DNA of 64,000 nucleotides, from positions 62,001 through 126,000 of the forward strand of contig JASNYH010000002.1 of the NCBI GenBank assembly GCA_048500255.1, read 5' to 3'. Positions 51,330 through 59,771 of the stretch are shown piece by piece (position 1 is the stretch's first letter; each line of letters begins with the position of its first letter). The position numbers were made by a program, and so were the translations under genes. This DNA comes from JAMHWF01 sp048500255. Lineage in GTDB: Bacteria > Pseudomonadota > Gammaproteobacteria > Burkholderiales > Burkholderiaceae_C. The notes beneath the pieces are model-generated. The model saw nothing but the letters and a program-made list of their open reading frames with translations. It did not search any database and was not told the origin of the DNA.

Positions 51330-51869
51330 TCAAATCACGCGCCGCAGCGTGCGCGCCGCCGCCGTGCCCTGCTGCTGCTGGCCCTCGAGCAGCGCGCGCA
51401 GAGCGACGCGCGCGCGCGAAATGCGCGACATCACGGTGCCGATCGGCACGTGCAGCACGCTCGCGCACTCCGCATACGACAGCTGCTCGACGGCGACGAG
51501 CAGCAGCGGCTCGCGCTGCTCGAGCGGCAGCCGGCGCAGCGCTGCCACGATGTCGACGCGCAGCCCGATGTCGTTGCCGGGGTCGTGGTCGCGCGCGTCG
51601 GCATGCGCCTGCGCCTGCTGCGGATCGACGATCGAGAGCCGCGCGCTGCGCCGCAGCTCGTCGAGGTGGGCATGGTGCGCGATGCCGATCAGCCAGAGCG
51701 CGAGGTCGCGCCGCTGGTCGAACTGGTGCCAGTGCGTGAGCGCGCGCTCGAGCGTCGTCTGCACCAGGTCGTCGGCCGCGTGGGCGTCGAGCATCAGCGA
51801 GCGGGCGTAGCGGCGCAGCCGCGGAATGCTCGCGAGCAGCTGCTGTCGAAAGGCGGTCGGTGCGTCCAC
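51330..51869 (-). CDS. ECF-family RNA polymerase sigma factor
   Basis: A 179-residue sigma factor. Region 2 includes RRYARSLMLDAHAADDLVQT TLERALTHW and region 4 LPLEQREPLLLVAVEQLSYA with the recognition helix HVPIGTVMSRISRARVAL. The start is taken as GTG 51869 (VDAPTAFRQQLLASI); an in-frame ATG at 51965 would run across the divergent flavin reductase start. The anti-sigma factor gene follows after 21 bp. Target promoters unknown. Confidence 0.9.
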   Translation of the reverse strand: MDAPTAFRQQLLASIPRLRRYARSLMLDAHAADDLVQTTLERALTHWHQFDQRRDLALWLIGIAHHAHLDELRRSARLSIVDPQQAQAHADARDHDPGNDIGLRVDIVAALRRLPLEQREPLLLVAVEQLSYAECASVLHVPIGTVMSRISRARVALRALLEGQQQQGTAAARTLRRVI

Positions 51870-51963
51870 GGAGGCTTTACGCGCGGGGCCGGCGGCGTAT
51901 TCCGTGCGCAGTGCGTCGCAGTGTAGGCCTGCAGCGCGCGGGACGATCACCGACAATGCCGGC

Positions 51964-52518
51964 ATGACTGCACCGCGCAAGGCCCTCGCGCCGAGCTTCT
52001 CGTCGCTCGAGTTCCGCGCGGCGCTCGGCATGTTCCCGACCGGCGTGACGATCGTCACGGCGCGCGACGCTCGCGGCCACCGCGTCGGCCTGACCGCCAG
52101 CTCGTTCAACTCGGTGTCGCTCGATCCGCCGCTCGTGCTGTGGAGCCTGTCGCAGCGCGCCGGCTCGCTGCCGGCCTTCGCCGGCGGCTCTCACTATGCG
52201 ATCAACGTGCTGGCGGCCGAGCAGCGCTCACTCGCGCAGCGCTTCGCGAGCCCGCACGCCGACCGCTTCGCCGGCCTCGCGTTCCGCGAGGGCGTCGGCG
52301 GCGCGCCGATCCTCGAGGGCGCGGCGGCCGTGTTCGAGTGCTTCAACCGCAGCCGCTACGAAGAAGGCGACCACGTCATCTTCGTGGGCGAGGTCGAGCA
52401 CTGCGAGCACCGCCCCGGCGCGGTGCCGCTCGTCTTCCACGGCGGGCGCTTCGTCGGCGAGGCGGCCGAGGCGGCGGCGCACGGCGACGAAGCGCTCCGT
52501 CCGTCTTCGGCGGCCTGA
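51964..52518 (+). CDS. Flavin reductase-like (FMN-binding split barrel) protein
   Basis: A 184-residue protein: FRAALGMFPTGVTIVTARDA, VGLTASSFNSVSLDPPLVLW, AINVLAAEQRSLAQRFASPH and DHVIFVGEVEHCEHRPGAVP LVFHGGRF. These are motifs of the HpaC/DIM6 group that reduces FMN or FAD with NAD(P)H for a partner monooxygenase. No monooxygenase is adjacent. Divergent from the sigma factor, convergent with the ABC substrate-binding protein. Confidence 0.9.
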   Translation: MTAPRKALAPSFSSLEFRAALGMFPTGVTIVTARDARGHRVGLTASSFNSVSLDPPLVLWSLSQRAGSLPAFAGGSHYAINVLAAEQRSLAQRFASPHADRFAGLAFREGVGGAPILEGAAAVFECFNRSRYEEGDHVIFVGEVEHCEHRPGAVPLVFHGGRFVGEAAEAAAHGDEALRPSSAA

Positions 52519-52567
52519 CCGTCGTGCAGCGGCCGCGATGCCGGCATCGCGGCGGGCCGGCCCCCGG

Positions 52568-54379
52568 CTAGGGCCGCGGCTGCGCCGCCGTGTCGATGTC
52601 GACGTAGTGCCAGAACTCCTGCGAGAACACGGGTCGCCGATAACCGACGAGCCACGGCTGCACGAGATCGGTGACGATGCGATGCACGTTGAACTTGTAC
52701 GGCGCCCACGCCGCGAGCAGGTTGTTCGCCTGCGCGAACAGCGCCAGCCGCTCCGGGCCGTCGGGCAGGCCGATCATGCGCTCGTAGATCGCGTCGAACG
52801 CCGCGAGCTCGAAGCGCGCGAGGTTGGCGCCGCCCTTGGCCGGGCCGTAGCTGCGCTCGAGCGCGGGCTGGCCGTCGGGTGAACCGGCCGACGAGCCGAC
52901 CTGCCACATCTGGAACTTGCCGGCGCGCGCCGCCTTCAGCTGCTCGGCCCACGCGCCGATGCGAAACACTAGCCTCACGCCGAGCGCATCCATGCTCTTC
53001 TTGCGCACCTCGTTGAGCTGGCGATAGACCTGGTCGGGCGGGCTCGACATCTCGACGACGAGCGGCCGGCCGTCGGGGCGCTCGCGCCAGCCGTCGCCGT
53101 CGCGATCGACGTAGCCGTGGATGTCGAGCAGCGCCTTGGCGCGCGCCAGGTCGTGCAGGCTGTTCTCGCTGCGGTAGCTGGCGTCGTAGCCGTAGGTGCC
53201 GGGCGGGATGCCGGCCTCGGCCGGCACGGCCTGGCCGCGGCGCACGATGCGGATTTCGCGCTCAACGTCGTAGGCGAGGTTGATCGCGCGGCGCAGCGCC
53301 ACCTTGTCGGGCGTGTAGCCGCCGACGACGGGATCGTCCATGTTGTAGACGGCCATCGTCACGTCGGGATTGGCCTGACGCTGCATCGTGATGCCCTGTC
53401 GCTCGAGGTTGGGCGCGAGCCGGCCGTTGGGCGCCGCGAGCTCGGCGAACTCGAGCGGCACGCCCTGCAGCAAGTCGTAGCGCCGGTCGAGGAACGACAG
53501 CCAGCGCGGCTGGCTCTCGTCGATGATGCTGATCTCGACGCGGTCGATCATCGGCAGCCGGCGCCCCCCGAAGCGCGCCGCGATTGCCTGGCCCGCCGCG
53601 TCGTCGACATTCGGCTCGGCGTCATAGACGTGTTCGCGATAGCCTGGGTTGCGCTCGAGCACGATCAGCGAGCTGCGCCGCCACTGCTTGAGCACGAAGG
53701 GCCCGGTGCCCACCGGGTGCTCCATGATCTTGTCGCCGTAGTGCTCGACGACTTCGCGCGCGACGGCGCCATAGGTCTCGCTGCTCGCGAGCAGGTAGAG
53801 AAAGCGCGGGCGCGGCGCGGCAAGCTTGAAGCGGATCGTGTAGCGGTCGAGCGCGCGGACGCCTTCGATTTCGCGGTCGTAGTCGAACGGCTTGCCCGTC
53901 TTCAGCGCCTGCTCGCGCAGCGCGTCGAGGCCGATCACGCCCTCGTCGCGCGCGCTCGAGTACGCCGGACTCTTGAGCGCCGGGTCGAAGAAGCGCTTGA
54001 ATGCATAGACGTAGTCGGCCGCGACGAGCTCGCGCCGCCGCCCCTTGAACGCCGGATCGTCGGCGAAGTGGATGCCGGGACGGATGCGCACCGTCCACTC
54101 GGTGAAGTCGGCCGACACCTCGGGCATCGCGGCGGCCGTGCGCGGCTTGATCTTGAACGGCCGTGCCAGCAGGTCGTAGTGGTACAGCCCCTCGAAGATG
54201 TGCGGCGTGACGGTCAGCGAATAGAGGTCGCTCAGCTGCGCCGGATCGAAGCCGGTCTCGGCCGTCGGGAAGGCGTAGCGCAGCACTTTCGGTGCATCGG
54301 CCGCGCGCGCCGGCGCGGCCGCCAGCAGCGCGAGGGCCGCGACCGCCGCAGTGAGAGCGCGCAGGAATGGCTGGGTCAT
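52568..54379 (-). CDS. ABC transporter periplasmic substrate-binding protein, peptide/opine type (SBP_bac_5)
   Basis: A 603-residue binding protein. A signal peptide (AAVAALALLAAAPARAADAP) is followed by the family-5 fold: LRYAFPTAETGFDPAQLSDL, NPDVTMAVYNMDDPVVGG and VALRRAINLAYDVEREI. The class binds oligopeptides, nickel or other solutes; ligand cannot be told. It is divergent from the permease and ATPase genes, with 52 bp between starts, a common layout for a dedicated importer. The start was taken at MTQPF (54379); 54388 is in frame. Confidence 0.92.
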   Translation of the reverse strand: MTQPFLRALTAAVAALALLAAAPARAADAPKVLRYAFPTAETGFDPAQLSDLYSLTVTPHIFEGLYHYDLLARPFKIKPRTAAAMPEVSADFTEWTVRIRPGIHFADDPAFKGRRRELVAADYVYAFKRFFDPALKSPAYSSARDEGVIGLDALREQALKTGKPFDYDREIEGVRALDRYTIRFKLAAPRPRFLYLLASSETYGAVAREVVEHYGDKIMEHPVGTGPFVLKQWRRSSLIVLERNPGYREHVYDAEPNVDDAAGQAIAARFGGRRLPMIDRVEISIIDESQPRWLSFLDRRYDLLQGVPLEFAELAAPNGRLAPNLERQGITMQRQANPDVTMAVYNMDDPVVGGYTPDKVALRRAINLAYDVEREIRIVRRGQAVPAEAGIPPGTYGYDASYRSENSLHDLARAKALLDIHGYVDRDGDGWRERPDGRPLVVEMSSPPDQVYRQLNEVRKKSMDALGVRLVFRIGAWAEQLKAARAGKFQMWQVGSSAGSPDGQPALERSYGPAKGGANLARFELAAFDAIYERMIGLPDGPERLALFAQANNLLAAWAPYKFNVHRIVTDLVQPWLVGYRRPVFSQEFWHYVDIDTAAQPRP

Positions 54380-54431
54380 CGCGCGCATTGTGCGGCTCGC
54401 CGCGTGCCGTCAGCCCCTACACTCGCGCGCG

Positions 54432-55370
54432 ATGGCCGCCTACCTGATCCGCCGCCTGTGGCAGATGGTGCCGACGCTGTTCGGCGTCGTGCTGCTCGTG
54501 TTCGCGCTGTTCAAGGCCTGGGGCGGCGACCCCGCCGAGATCCTCGGCGGCCTCAACGCGACGCCGGCGCAGATCGACGCGATCCGCGAGCAGCTCGGGC
54601 TGAACCGGCCGTGGTGGGTGCAGTTCGGCATCTTCCTCGAGCAGATCGTCACCTTCGACTGGGGCCGCAGCTGGGCCACCAACGAATCGGTCGGCCAGCT
54701 GTTCGCGACGCGGCTGCCGGCGACGCTGACCGTGATGCTGCCGATCCTCGCGCTCGACGCCGTGCTCGCGATCCCGTTCGCGCTGGCCGTCGCCTACCTG
54801 CGCGGCTCGCTGACCGACCGCGCCGTGATGGTCGTGACGACGGTCGCGCTGTCGGTGTCGTTCCTCGTCTACGTCATCGTCGGCCAGTACGTGTTCGCGT
54901 TCCGTCTCGGCTGGTTCCCGGTGCAGGGCTGGAGCGACAGCACCTGGACCAACCTGACGCGCTATGCGCCGCTGCCCGTGCTGCTGGCCGTGCTCGTCGG
55001 GCTGGCGCCGCAGACGCGGCTGTACCGCAGCTTTTTCCTCGACGAGATCGGGCAGGACTACGTGCGCACGGCGCGCGCCAAGGGCCTGACCGAGCCGGGC
55101 GTGCTGCTGCGCCATGTGCTGCGCAACGCCGCGATCCCGATCCTGACCAACGTCGCCGTCGCGCTGCCGGGCATCTTCGTCGGCTCGTTCCTGATCGAAG
55201 TCTTCTTCTCGATCCCGGGGCTCGGCCGCGAAGTGCTGCTCGCGGTCAACCGCAGCGACTATCCGGTGATCCAGGCCTTCGCCGTCTATATCGCGGTGAT
55301 CACGATGGTCGTCAACCTGGCGACGGATCTGCTGTACCAGTGGGTCGATCCGCGGGTGCAGCTGCGATGA
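54432..55370 (+). CDS. ABC transporter permease, DppB/OppB type
   Basis: A 312-residue inner-membrane permease with six helices. It begins MAAYLIRRLWQMVPTLFGVV; the EAA loop that docks the ATPase is DYVRTARAKGLTEPGVLLRH, and FLIEVFFSIPGLGREVLLAV is a family motif. It pairs with the second permease, whose start overlaps its stop (ATGA). Part of the importer with the binding protein encoded divergently. Confidence 0.95.
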   Translation: MAAYLIRRLWQMVPTLFGVVLLVFALFKAWGGDPAEILGGLNATPAQIDAIREQLGLNRPWWVQFGIFLEQIVTFDWGRSWATNESVGQLFATRLPATLTVMLPILALDAVLAIPFALAVAYLRGSLTDRAVMVVTTVALSVSFLVYVIVGQYVFAFRLGWFPVQGWSDSTWTNLTRYAPLPVLLAVLVGLAPQTRLYRSFFLDEIGQDYVRTARAKGLTEPGVLLRHVLRNAAIPILTNVAVALPGIFVGSFLIEVFFSIPGLGREVLLAVNRSDYPVIQAFAVYIAVITMVVNLATDLLYQWVDPRVQLR

Positions 55371-56389
55371 CCGGCGCCACGCGCAGCGAGGGCGTGTGGC
55401 GCGCCGCCTGGCGGCGCCTGCGCCACGACCGCGTCGGCGTCGTGTCGCTGGCCGTCGTCGCAGCGTTCGCGCTGCTCGTCGCGGCGAGCGCGTCGGGCTT
55501 CGTCGCCGCGGGCTGGCAGGCCGAGGTGGCGGTGCCGAGCGCACCGCCGGCGTTCGTCGGCGCCGCGCCGCCGCCCGTCGTCGCCGGCGCCGCCGCGCCC
55601 GATGCGCCGCGCGTCGATCTGTCGAGCATCGACCCGCTCGCGCCGCGCTATGCCGAATGGGCCGCCGCCGCGGCCAGGTACCAGAGCGCCGATCAAGAGC
55701 GGCGCGACACGCTGCCGTTCGGCGCCGACCGGCTCGGTCGCGACGTGCTTGCCAAGGCGGTGCGCGGCGCGCAGGTCTCGATCTTCGTCGGCGTCGCGGC
55801 AGCGCTGCTCGCCACGCTGATCGGCACGACGCTCGGCGCGCTCGGCGGCTTCTTCGGCGGCACCGTCGACGACGTGCTCGAGTGGATCTACAACGTGTTC
55901 ACGGCGATTCCCGGCATCCTGCTCATCTTCGCCTTCGCCGCCGTCGTCGGGCGCGGCGTCGGGCCCGTCGTCGCCATCCTCGGGCTGGCCGGCTGGACCG
56001 GCATCTACCGGCTGGTGCGCGCCGAGTTCCTCAAGCACGCGGCGCGCGACTACGTGCGCGCCGCCGAGGCGATCGGCGCCGGCGCGCTCGCGCGCGTGTT
56101 CCGTCACATACTGCCCAACGCGAGCCACGTCGTGCTGGTGCAGCTGTCGATTCACGTCGTCGGCTTCATCAAGGCCGAGGTGATCCTGTCGTACCTGGGG
56201 CTGGGCGTCGGCATCGACCAGGTGAGCTGGGGCACGATGCTCGCCGAGGCGCAGAGCGAGCTGATCCTCGGCCACTGGTGGCAGCTCGCCGCCGCCACCG
56301 CCTTCATGGCCGTGTTCGTGACGGCCTTCTCGCTGCTGACCGACGCGCTGCGCGACGCGCTCGATCCGCGGCTGCGCGGAGTCACCTGA
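55367..56389 (+). CDS. ABC transporter permease, DppC/OppC type
   Basis: A 340-residue permease. After the first helix (GVVSLAVVAAFALLVAASAS) comes an unusually long Ala/Pro-rich periplasmic segment (about residues 45-115) before LPFGADRLGRDVLAKAVRGA, the standard DppC motif. The EAA loop is DYVRAAEAIGAGALARVFRH, and VILSYLGLGVGIDQVSWGTM is diagnostic. It overlaps the upstream permease stop by ATGA and the ATPase start by TGATG. Confidence 0.95.
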   Translation: MTGATRSEGVWRAAWRRLRHDRVGVVSLAVVAAFALLVAASASGFVAAGWQAEVAVPSAPPAFVGAAPPPVVAGAAAPDAPRVDLSSIDPLAPRYAEWAAAAARYQSADQERRDTLPFGADRLGRDVLAKAVRGAQVSIFVGVAAALLATLIGTTLGALGGFFGGTVDDVLEWIYNVFTAIPGILLIFAFAAVVGRGVGPVVAILGLAGWTGIYRLVRAEFLKHAARDYVRAAEAIGAGALARVFRHILPNASHVVLVQLSIHVVGFIKAEVILSYLGLGVGIDQVSWGTMLAEAQSELILGHWWQLAAATAFMAVFVTAFSLLTDALRDALDPRLRGVT

Positions 56390-58116
56390 TGTTGCTCGCG
56401 ATCGACGACCTGCGCGTGCAGTTCCGCGTCGGTCACGGCACCGACGCGCGCGACGTCGACGCCGTCGGCCGCGGCGCCGAGGGCGTGAGCTTCGAGCTGC
56501 CTGAGCACACGACACTGGCACTGGTCGGTGAATCGGGCTCGGGCAAGAGCGTGACGGCGATGGCCATCGTCGGCCTGCTGCCGGCCAATGCGCGCTGCAG
56601 CGGCGCGATCCGCTACCGCGGGCGCGACCTGCTCGGCGCGACACGCGCCGAGCTGCAGGCGCTGCGCGGGCGCGAGATCGCCTGCGTGTTCCAGGAGCCG
56701 ATGTCGTCGCTGAATCCCGTGTTCAGCGTCGGCCGCCAGGTCTGCGAGCCGCTCGAGCGCCACCTCGGCCTGTCGCGGCGCGCGGCGCGCGAACGAGCCG
56801 CCGAGCTGTTCGACGAGGTCGGCCTGCCCGAGCCGCGGCGCCGGCTCGACGCCTATCCGCACCAGCTGTCGGGCGGCCAGCAGCAGCGCGTGATGATCGC
56901 GATGGCGCTGGCCTGCGAGCCCAAGCTGCTCATCGCCGACGAGCCGACGACGGCGCTCGACGTGACGATCCAGCGCCAGATCCTCGAGTTGCTGGCGGCG
57001 CTGAAGGCGCGCCACCGCATGAGCATGCTGTTCATCAGCCACGACCTGGGCGTCGTCGGCGAGATCGCCGACCGCGTCGTCGTGATGCGCGACGGCAGGC
57101 TGCGCGAGCAGGGCGACGTGGCGCAGGTCTTCACGGCGCCGCGCGACGCCTACACGCGCGCGCTGCTGACGTGTCGGCCGAGCCTGGCGGCGCCGCCGGC
57201 ACGACTGCCCGTCGTCGACGGCGCGGCGACGCCGAACGCCGCGGCGGCGACGCCGCGCGCCGCCAAGGACGCAGCGGCGCCCGTCGTGCTCGACGTCGCC
57301 GCGCTGACGCAGTCGTACTGGGTGCGGCACGGCTGGTTCGGGAGACGGCCGTACACCGCCGTCGGCGGCGACGGCGCCGGCATCGGCTTCGCGCTGCGCC
57401 GCGGCCACACGCTGGGCATCGTCGGCGAGTCGGGCTCGGGCAAGACGACGCTCGGCCTGGCGCTGCTCGGCCTGCTGGGCGGCGCCGGCGGCCCGGCCGG
57501 CGGCAGCGCCATGCTGCACGGCCCCGGCGGCAGCGTCGACCTGCTGCGCCTGCCGCGCAGCGCCTGGCGGCCGCTGCGGCGGCGGGTGCAGATCGTGTTC
57601 CAGAACCCGCATGCGTCGCTCAACCCGCGTTTCACGATCGGCCGCACGCTCGTCGAGCCGATGGCGATTCACGGCCTGGGCGCCGGCCGCGCCGACCGCG
57701 AGCGGCGCGCCGTCGCGCTGTTGGCGCGCGTGGGCCTCGACGACAGCGCGCTCGGCCGCTATCCGCACGAGTTCTCGGGCGGTCAGCGCCAGCGCATCGT
57801 GATCGCGCGCTGCCTCGGGCTCGAGCCCGAGGTGCTGGTGCTCGACGAGCCGGTGAGCGCGCTCGACGTCTCGGTGCAGGCGCAGGTGCTCAATCTGCTG
57901 AAGGACTTGCAGGACGAGCTCGGCCTGGCCTATGTCTTCATCAGCCACGACCTCGCCGTCGTGCGCTTCATCGCCGACGACGTGCTCGTGATGAAGGACG
58001 GCGTCGCCGTCGAGCACGCGCCGGCCGCGCAACTGCTCGCCGCGCCGCGCCACGACTACACGCGCCGCCTGCTCGCCGCCGTGCCGCACGGCTGGCGCCC
58101 GCGCGACGCCGGCTGA
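56389..58116 (+). CDS. Fused double ABC ATPase of a peptide-type importer (DppD-DppF fusion)
   Basis: A 575-residue protein with two complete nucleotide-binding domains. First: Walker A GESGSGKSVTAM near 45, LSGGQQQRVMIAMAL, LIADEPTTALDVT. Second: GESGSGKTTLGLALL near 345, FSGGQRQRIVIARCL, LVLDEPVSALDVS. An Ala-rich linker (residues 260-300) joins them, and each half ends in an oligopeptide-type C-terminal extension (TRALLTCRPSL; TRRLLAAVPHG). It powers the importer. The start overlaps the dppC-like stop. Such fusions (YejF, GsiA) are known. Confidence 0.95.
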   Translation: MLLAIDDLRVQFRVGHGTDARDVDAVGRGAEGVSFELPEHTTLALVGESGSGKSVTAMAIVGLLPANARCSGAIRYRGRDLLGATRAELQALRGREIACVFQEPMSSLNPVFSVGRQVCEPLERHLGLSRRAARERAAELFDEVGLPEPRRRLDAYPHQLSGGQQQRVMIAMALACEPKLLIADEPTTALDVTIQRQILELLAALKARHRMSMLFISHDLGVVGEIADRVVVMRDGRLREQGDVAQVFTAPRDAYTRALLTCRPSLAAPPARLPVVDGAATPNAAAATPRAAKDAAAPVVLDVAALTQSYWVRHGWFGRRPYTAVGGDGAGIGFALRRGHTLGIVGESGSGKTTLGLALLGLLGGAGGPAGGSAMLHGPGGSVDLLRLPRSAWRPLRRRVQIVFQNPHASLNPRFTIGRTLVEPMAIHGLGAGRADRERRAVALLARVGLDDSALGRYPHEFSGGQRQRIVIARCLGLEPEVLVLDEPVSALDVSVQAQVLNLLKDLQDELGLAYVFISHDLAVVRFIADDVLVMKDGVAVEHAPAAQLLAAPRHDYTRRLLAAVPHGWRPRDAG

Positions 58117-58233
58117 CGATTCCGGTCGGTGCTGTAACGCGGCGCTTACGAACGGGCCGCGTTTGGATCGCTGCGGCGCAGCGCTGTGTGCGAATCTCGT
58201 CGTTCCGATACCTGCCGCAGCGCCGCGACAGGC

Positions 58234-58249
58234 TGGCACGCTTGCTGCG
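58234..58249 (+). promoter_or_regulatory. Candidate sigma-54 promoter of a small transcription unit
   Basis: TGGCACG-CTTG-CTGCG matches the RpoN -24 element perfectly. In the -12 element TGC is kept, with GG (58235-58236) and GC (58247-58248) exactly ten bases apart. It lies 118 bp after the ABC ATPase stop and 37 bp before the first small ORF. The region from 58117 to 58233 shows no gene. Confidence 0.55.
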
Positions 58250-58285
58250 CATGCGATGGCACCTGTACCCAAACGTCCTTGCACC

Positions 58286-58531
58286 ATGCGCCCCGCCATC
58301 GCCCGCCTCGCCCCCGCCCGCCGCCACCGCCCCGCCGGTCCGCGCTGCCGCGGCGGCGTGTCGTCCGTGCTGCGGCTGGCCCAGCCCGCGACGCCGTCGC
58401 TGACTGGCTGGCTCGGCCGCGCCGCCGACCTGGTGCTGCCGGTGCGCCGCGCCGACGCGGCCGCGCAGGCCGATTTCGTCTCGTCGATCATCACCCGCCT
58501 CGTGCCCAGCCGCGAGCTGGCGCGGCGCTGA
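58286..58531 (+). CDS. Unassigned small ORF (81 aa) behind a sigma-54-like promoter
   Basis: An 81-residue basic protein beginning MRPAIARLAPARRHRPAGP; the second half looks like a helical protein (SSVLRLAQPATPSLTGWLGR then ADLVLPVRRADAAAQADFVS). No recognised domain. There is no good ribosome-binding site, so coding is doubtful. It lies between the sigma-54-like promoter and a strong terminator, which is the main reason to list it. Confidence 0.35.
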   Translation: MRPAIARLAPARRHRPAGPRCRGGVSSVLRLAQPATPSLTGWLGRAADLVLPVRRADAAAQADFVSSIITRLVPSRELARR

Positions 58532-58547
58532 ACGCCGGAGCCTCGCC

Positions 58548-58739
58548 ATGGCACTGCCCCCGCCCCGCCCCGTCCTGCAAGGCATGCCGTCGCTCGCGCG
58601 GCACGCCGTGACCGCCGTGCCGCCCTATGCCGGCGGTCGCCAGTTCAAAGTGCTGCTGTCGACGCGCGCGCCGCAGCAGCTCTCGCTGTTCGGTCTGCTG
58701 ACCACGCTGCCGCAGGCCAAGGGTTCCCGGACCGCTTGA
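58548..58739 (+). CDS. Unassigned small ORF (63 aa) before a strong terminator
   Basis: A 63-residue ORF: MALPPPRPVLQGMPSLARHA, then TAVPPYAGGRQFKVLLSTRA and PQQLSLFGLLTTLP. A GGAG lies eight bases before the ATG. It starts 16 bp after the preceding small ORF and ends 7 bp before the terminator stem. No family recognised; it could equally be the 3' part of a non-coding transcript. Confidence 0.35.
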   Translation: MALPPPRPVLQGMPSLARHAVTAVPPYAGGRQFKVLLSTRAPQQLSLFGLLTTLPQAKGSRTA

Positions 58740-58746
58740 AGTCCAA

Positions 58747-58814
58747 GGGGAAACGGGCACGCCGGGGAGGATGAGAGCGAGCCCCCGGCCACTGTCCCGT
58801 TTCCCCTGTTTTTT
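58747..58814 (+). terminator. Strong composite rho-independent terminator
   Basis: An 11-bp outer stem (58747-58757 with 58796-58806) and an inner 7-bp stem (58761-58767 with 58783-58789) are followed by TG and six T residues on the plus strand. It would end transcription coming from the small unit and from the ABC operon, and separates them from the convergent HDOD gene. Confidence 0.88.
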
Positions 58815-58855
58815 CGCCGCGCCGCCCAGGCCTCGGGAACGAAGATCGACCGACT

Positions 58856-59677
58856 TCAGCGGCCCTCGCGCGAGCGCGCCGCATCGAGCTGCTCGAGCAC
58901 CTTGCGCGCGCCGCGCAGCACCAGCGTCTCGTCGAGCTGGGCCGGCGCCGCCAGCGCACGCGCTGCGTCTTCGGCCTGCTCGGGCCGGCTGATCAGCGCC
59001 GCGGCGATCGCCGACAGCACGCAGATCCTCGGCCGCGCCAGTTGCGGCGGCAGCTCGAGCGTCGCCTGCACCTGCACGTGGTGGCGCACGCTGGCGACGG
59101 CCGCGGCATCCAGGCCCCAGTTCTCGCACAGCGCCGCGCCGAGCGCGTCGTGGCTCACGCCGAAGCCGGCGTGTTCGAGTGTGACCAGCTCGCTGTCGCT
59201 AGCTGCCGCGCGCAACATCGAGCGGTAGTGGTCGGGCGCGTGGCGGAACAGCACGGCCTTGCCGCACTCCTCGAACAGGCCGGCCGAATGGGCGCCCCAG
59301 GGATCGACGTTGAGCAGCTGCCCGAGCCGCCCCATCACGAGTCCGCGCAGGCCCGCGCGCTTCCAGATCGGCTCGAGCTCGGGCGCGTGGCGGAACACGG
59401 CGCGCAGCCCCATCTCGTAGGTCACGGCCGCGACTTCGCGCATGCCGAGGTAAGTGATCGCCTGCTGCACCGTCTGCACGCGGCCGCGCAGCCCGTACAG
59501 CGACGAGTTGACGGCCTTGAGCACGGCAGCGGCGAGCGCCATGTCGGCCTCGATCAGCGACGCCAGCTCCTGCAGGTTGACCTCGTCCTCGGCGAGCAGC
59601 AGCGACAGCTCGACGAGCGCCTGCGGCTGCGCTGGGACGTCGATCTCGAGGGTGCGCAGCTGAGGGTCGACGGGCAT
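58856..59677 (-). CDS. HDOD-domain signalling protein
   Basis: A 273-residue protein with the HDOD fold: LLAEDEVNLQELASLIEADM, AVLKAVNSSLYGLRGRVQTV, AITYLGMREVAAVTYEMGLR and the degenerate metal site FEECGKAVLFRHAPDHYRSM. HDOD proteins are inactive HD-domain relatives used in signal transduction and surface behaviour. No other domain is attached. It stands alone, convergent with the small unit upstream of the terminator. Confidence 0.9.
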   Translation of the reverse strand: MPVDPQLRTLEIDVPAQPQALVELSLLLAEDEVNLQELASLIEADMALAAAVLKAVNSSLYGLRGRVQTVQQAITYLGMREVAAVTYEMGLRAVFRHAPELEPIWKRAGLRGLVMGRLGQLLNVDPWGAHSAGLFEECGKAVLFRHAPDHYRSMLRAAASDSELVTLEHAGFGVSHDALGAALCENWGLDAAAVASVRHHVQVQATLELPPQLARPRICVLSAIAAALISRPEQAEDAARALAAPAQLDETLVLRGARKVLEQLDAARSREGR

Positions 59678-59771
59678 GACGGCGGCGGAGGGTCCAACGC
59701 ATCGATGCTAGGGCTCAGCCGTCGCGCGCAAGCGCCGGAATAGCGCGGCGGCGCGCCGCCAGATCGGCCGA

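Noticed and set aside
53117..55367. Very long plus-strand frame running into the DppC-like gene
   Set aside because: The part before 55367 is antisense to the binding protein gene; only the last 340 codons are a real protein.
58256..58272. Second sigma-54-like TGGCAC at 58257
   Set aside because: No GC at the required ten-base spacing from GG.
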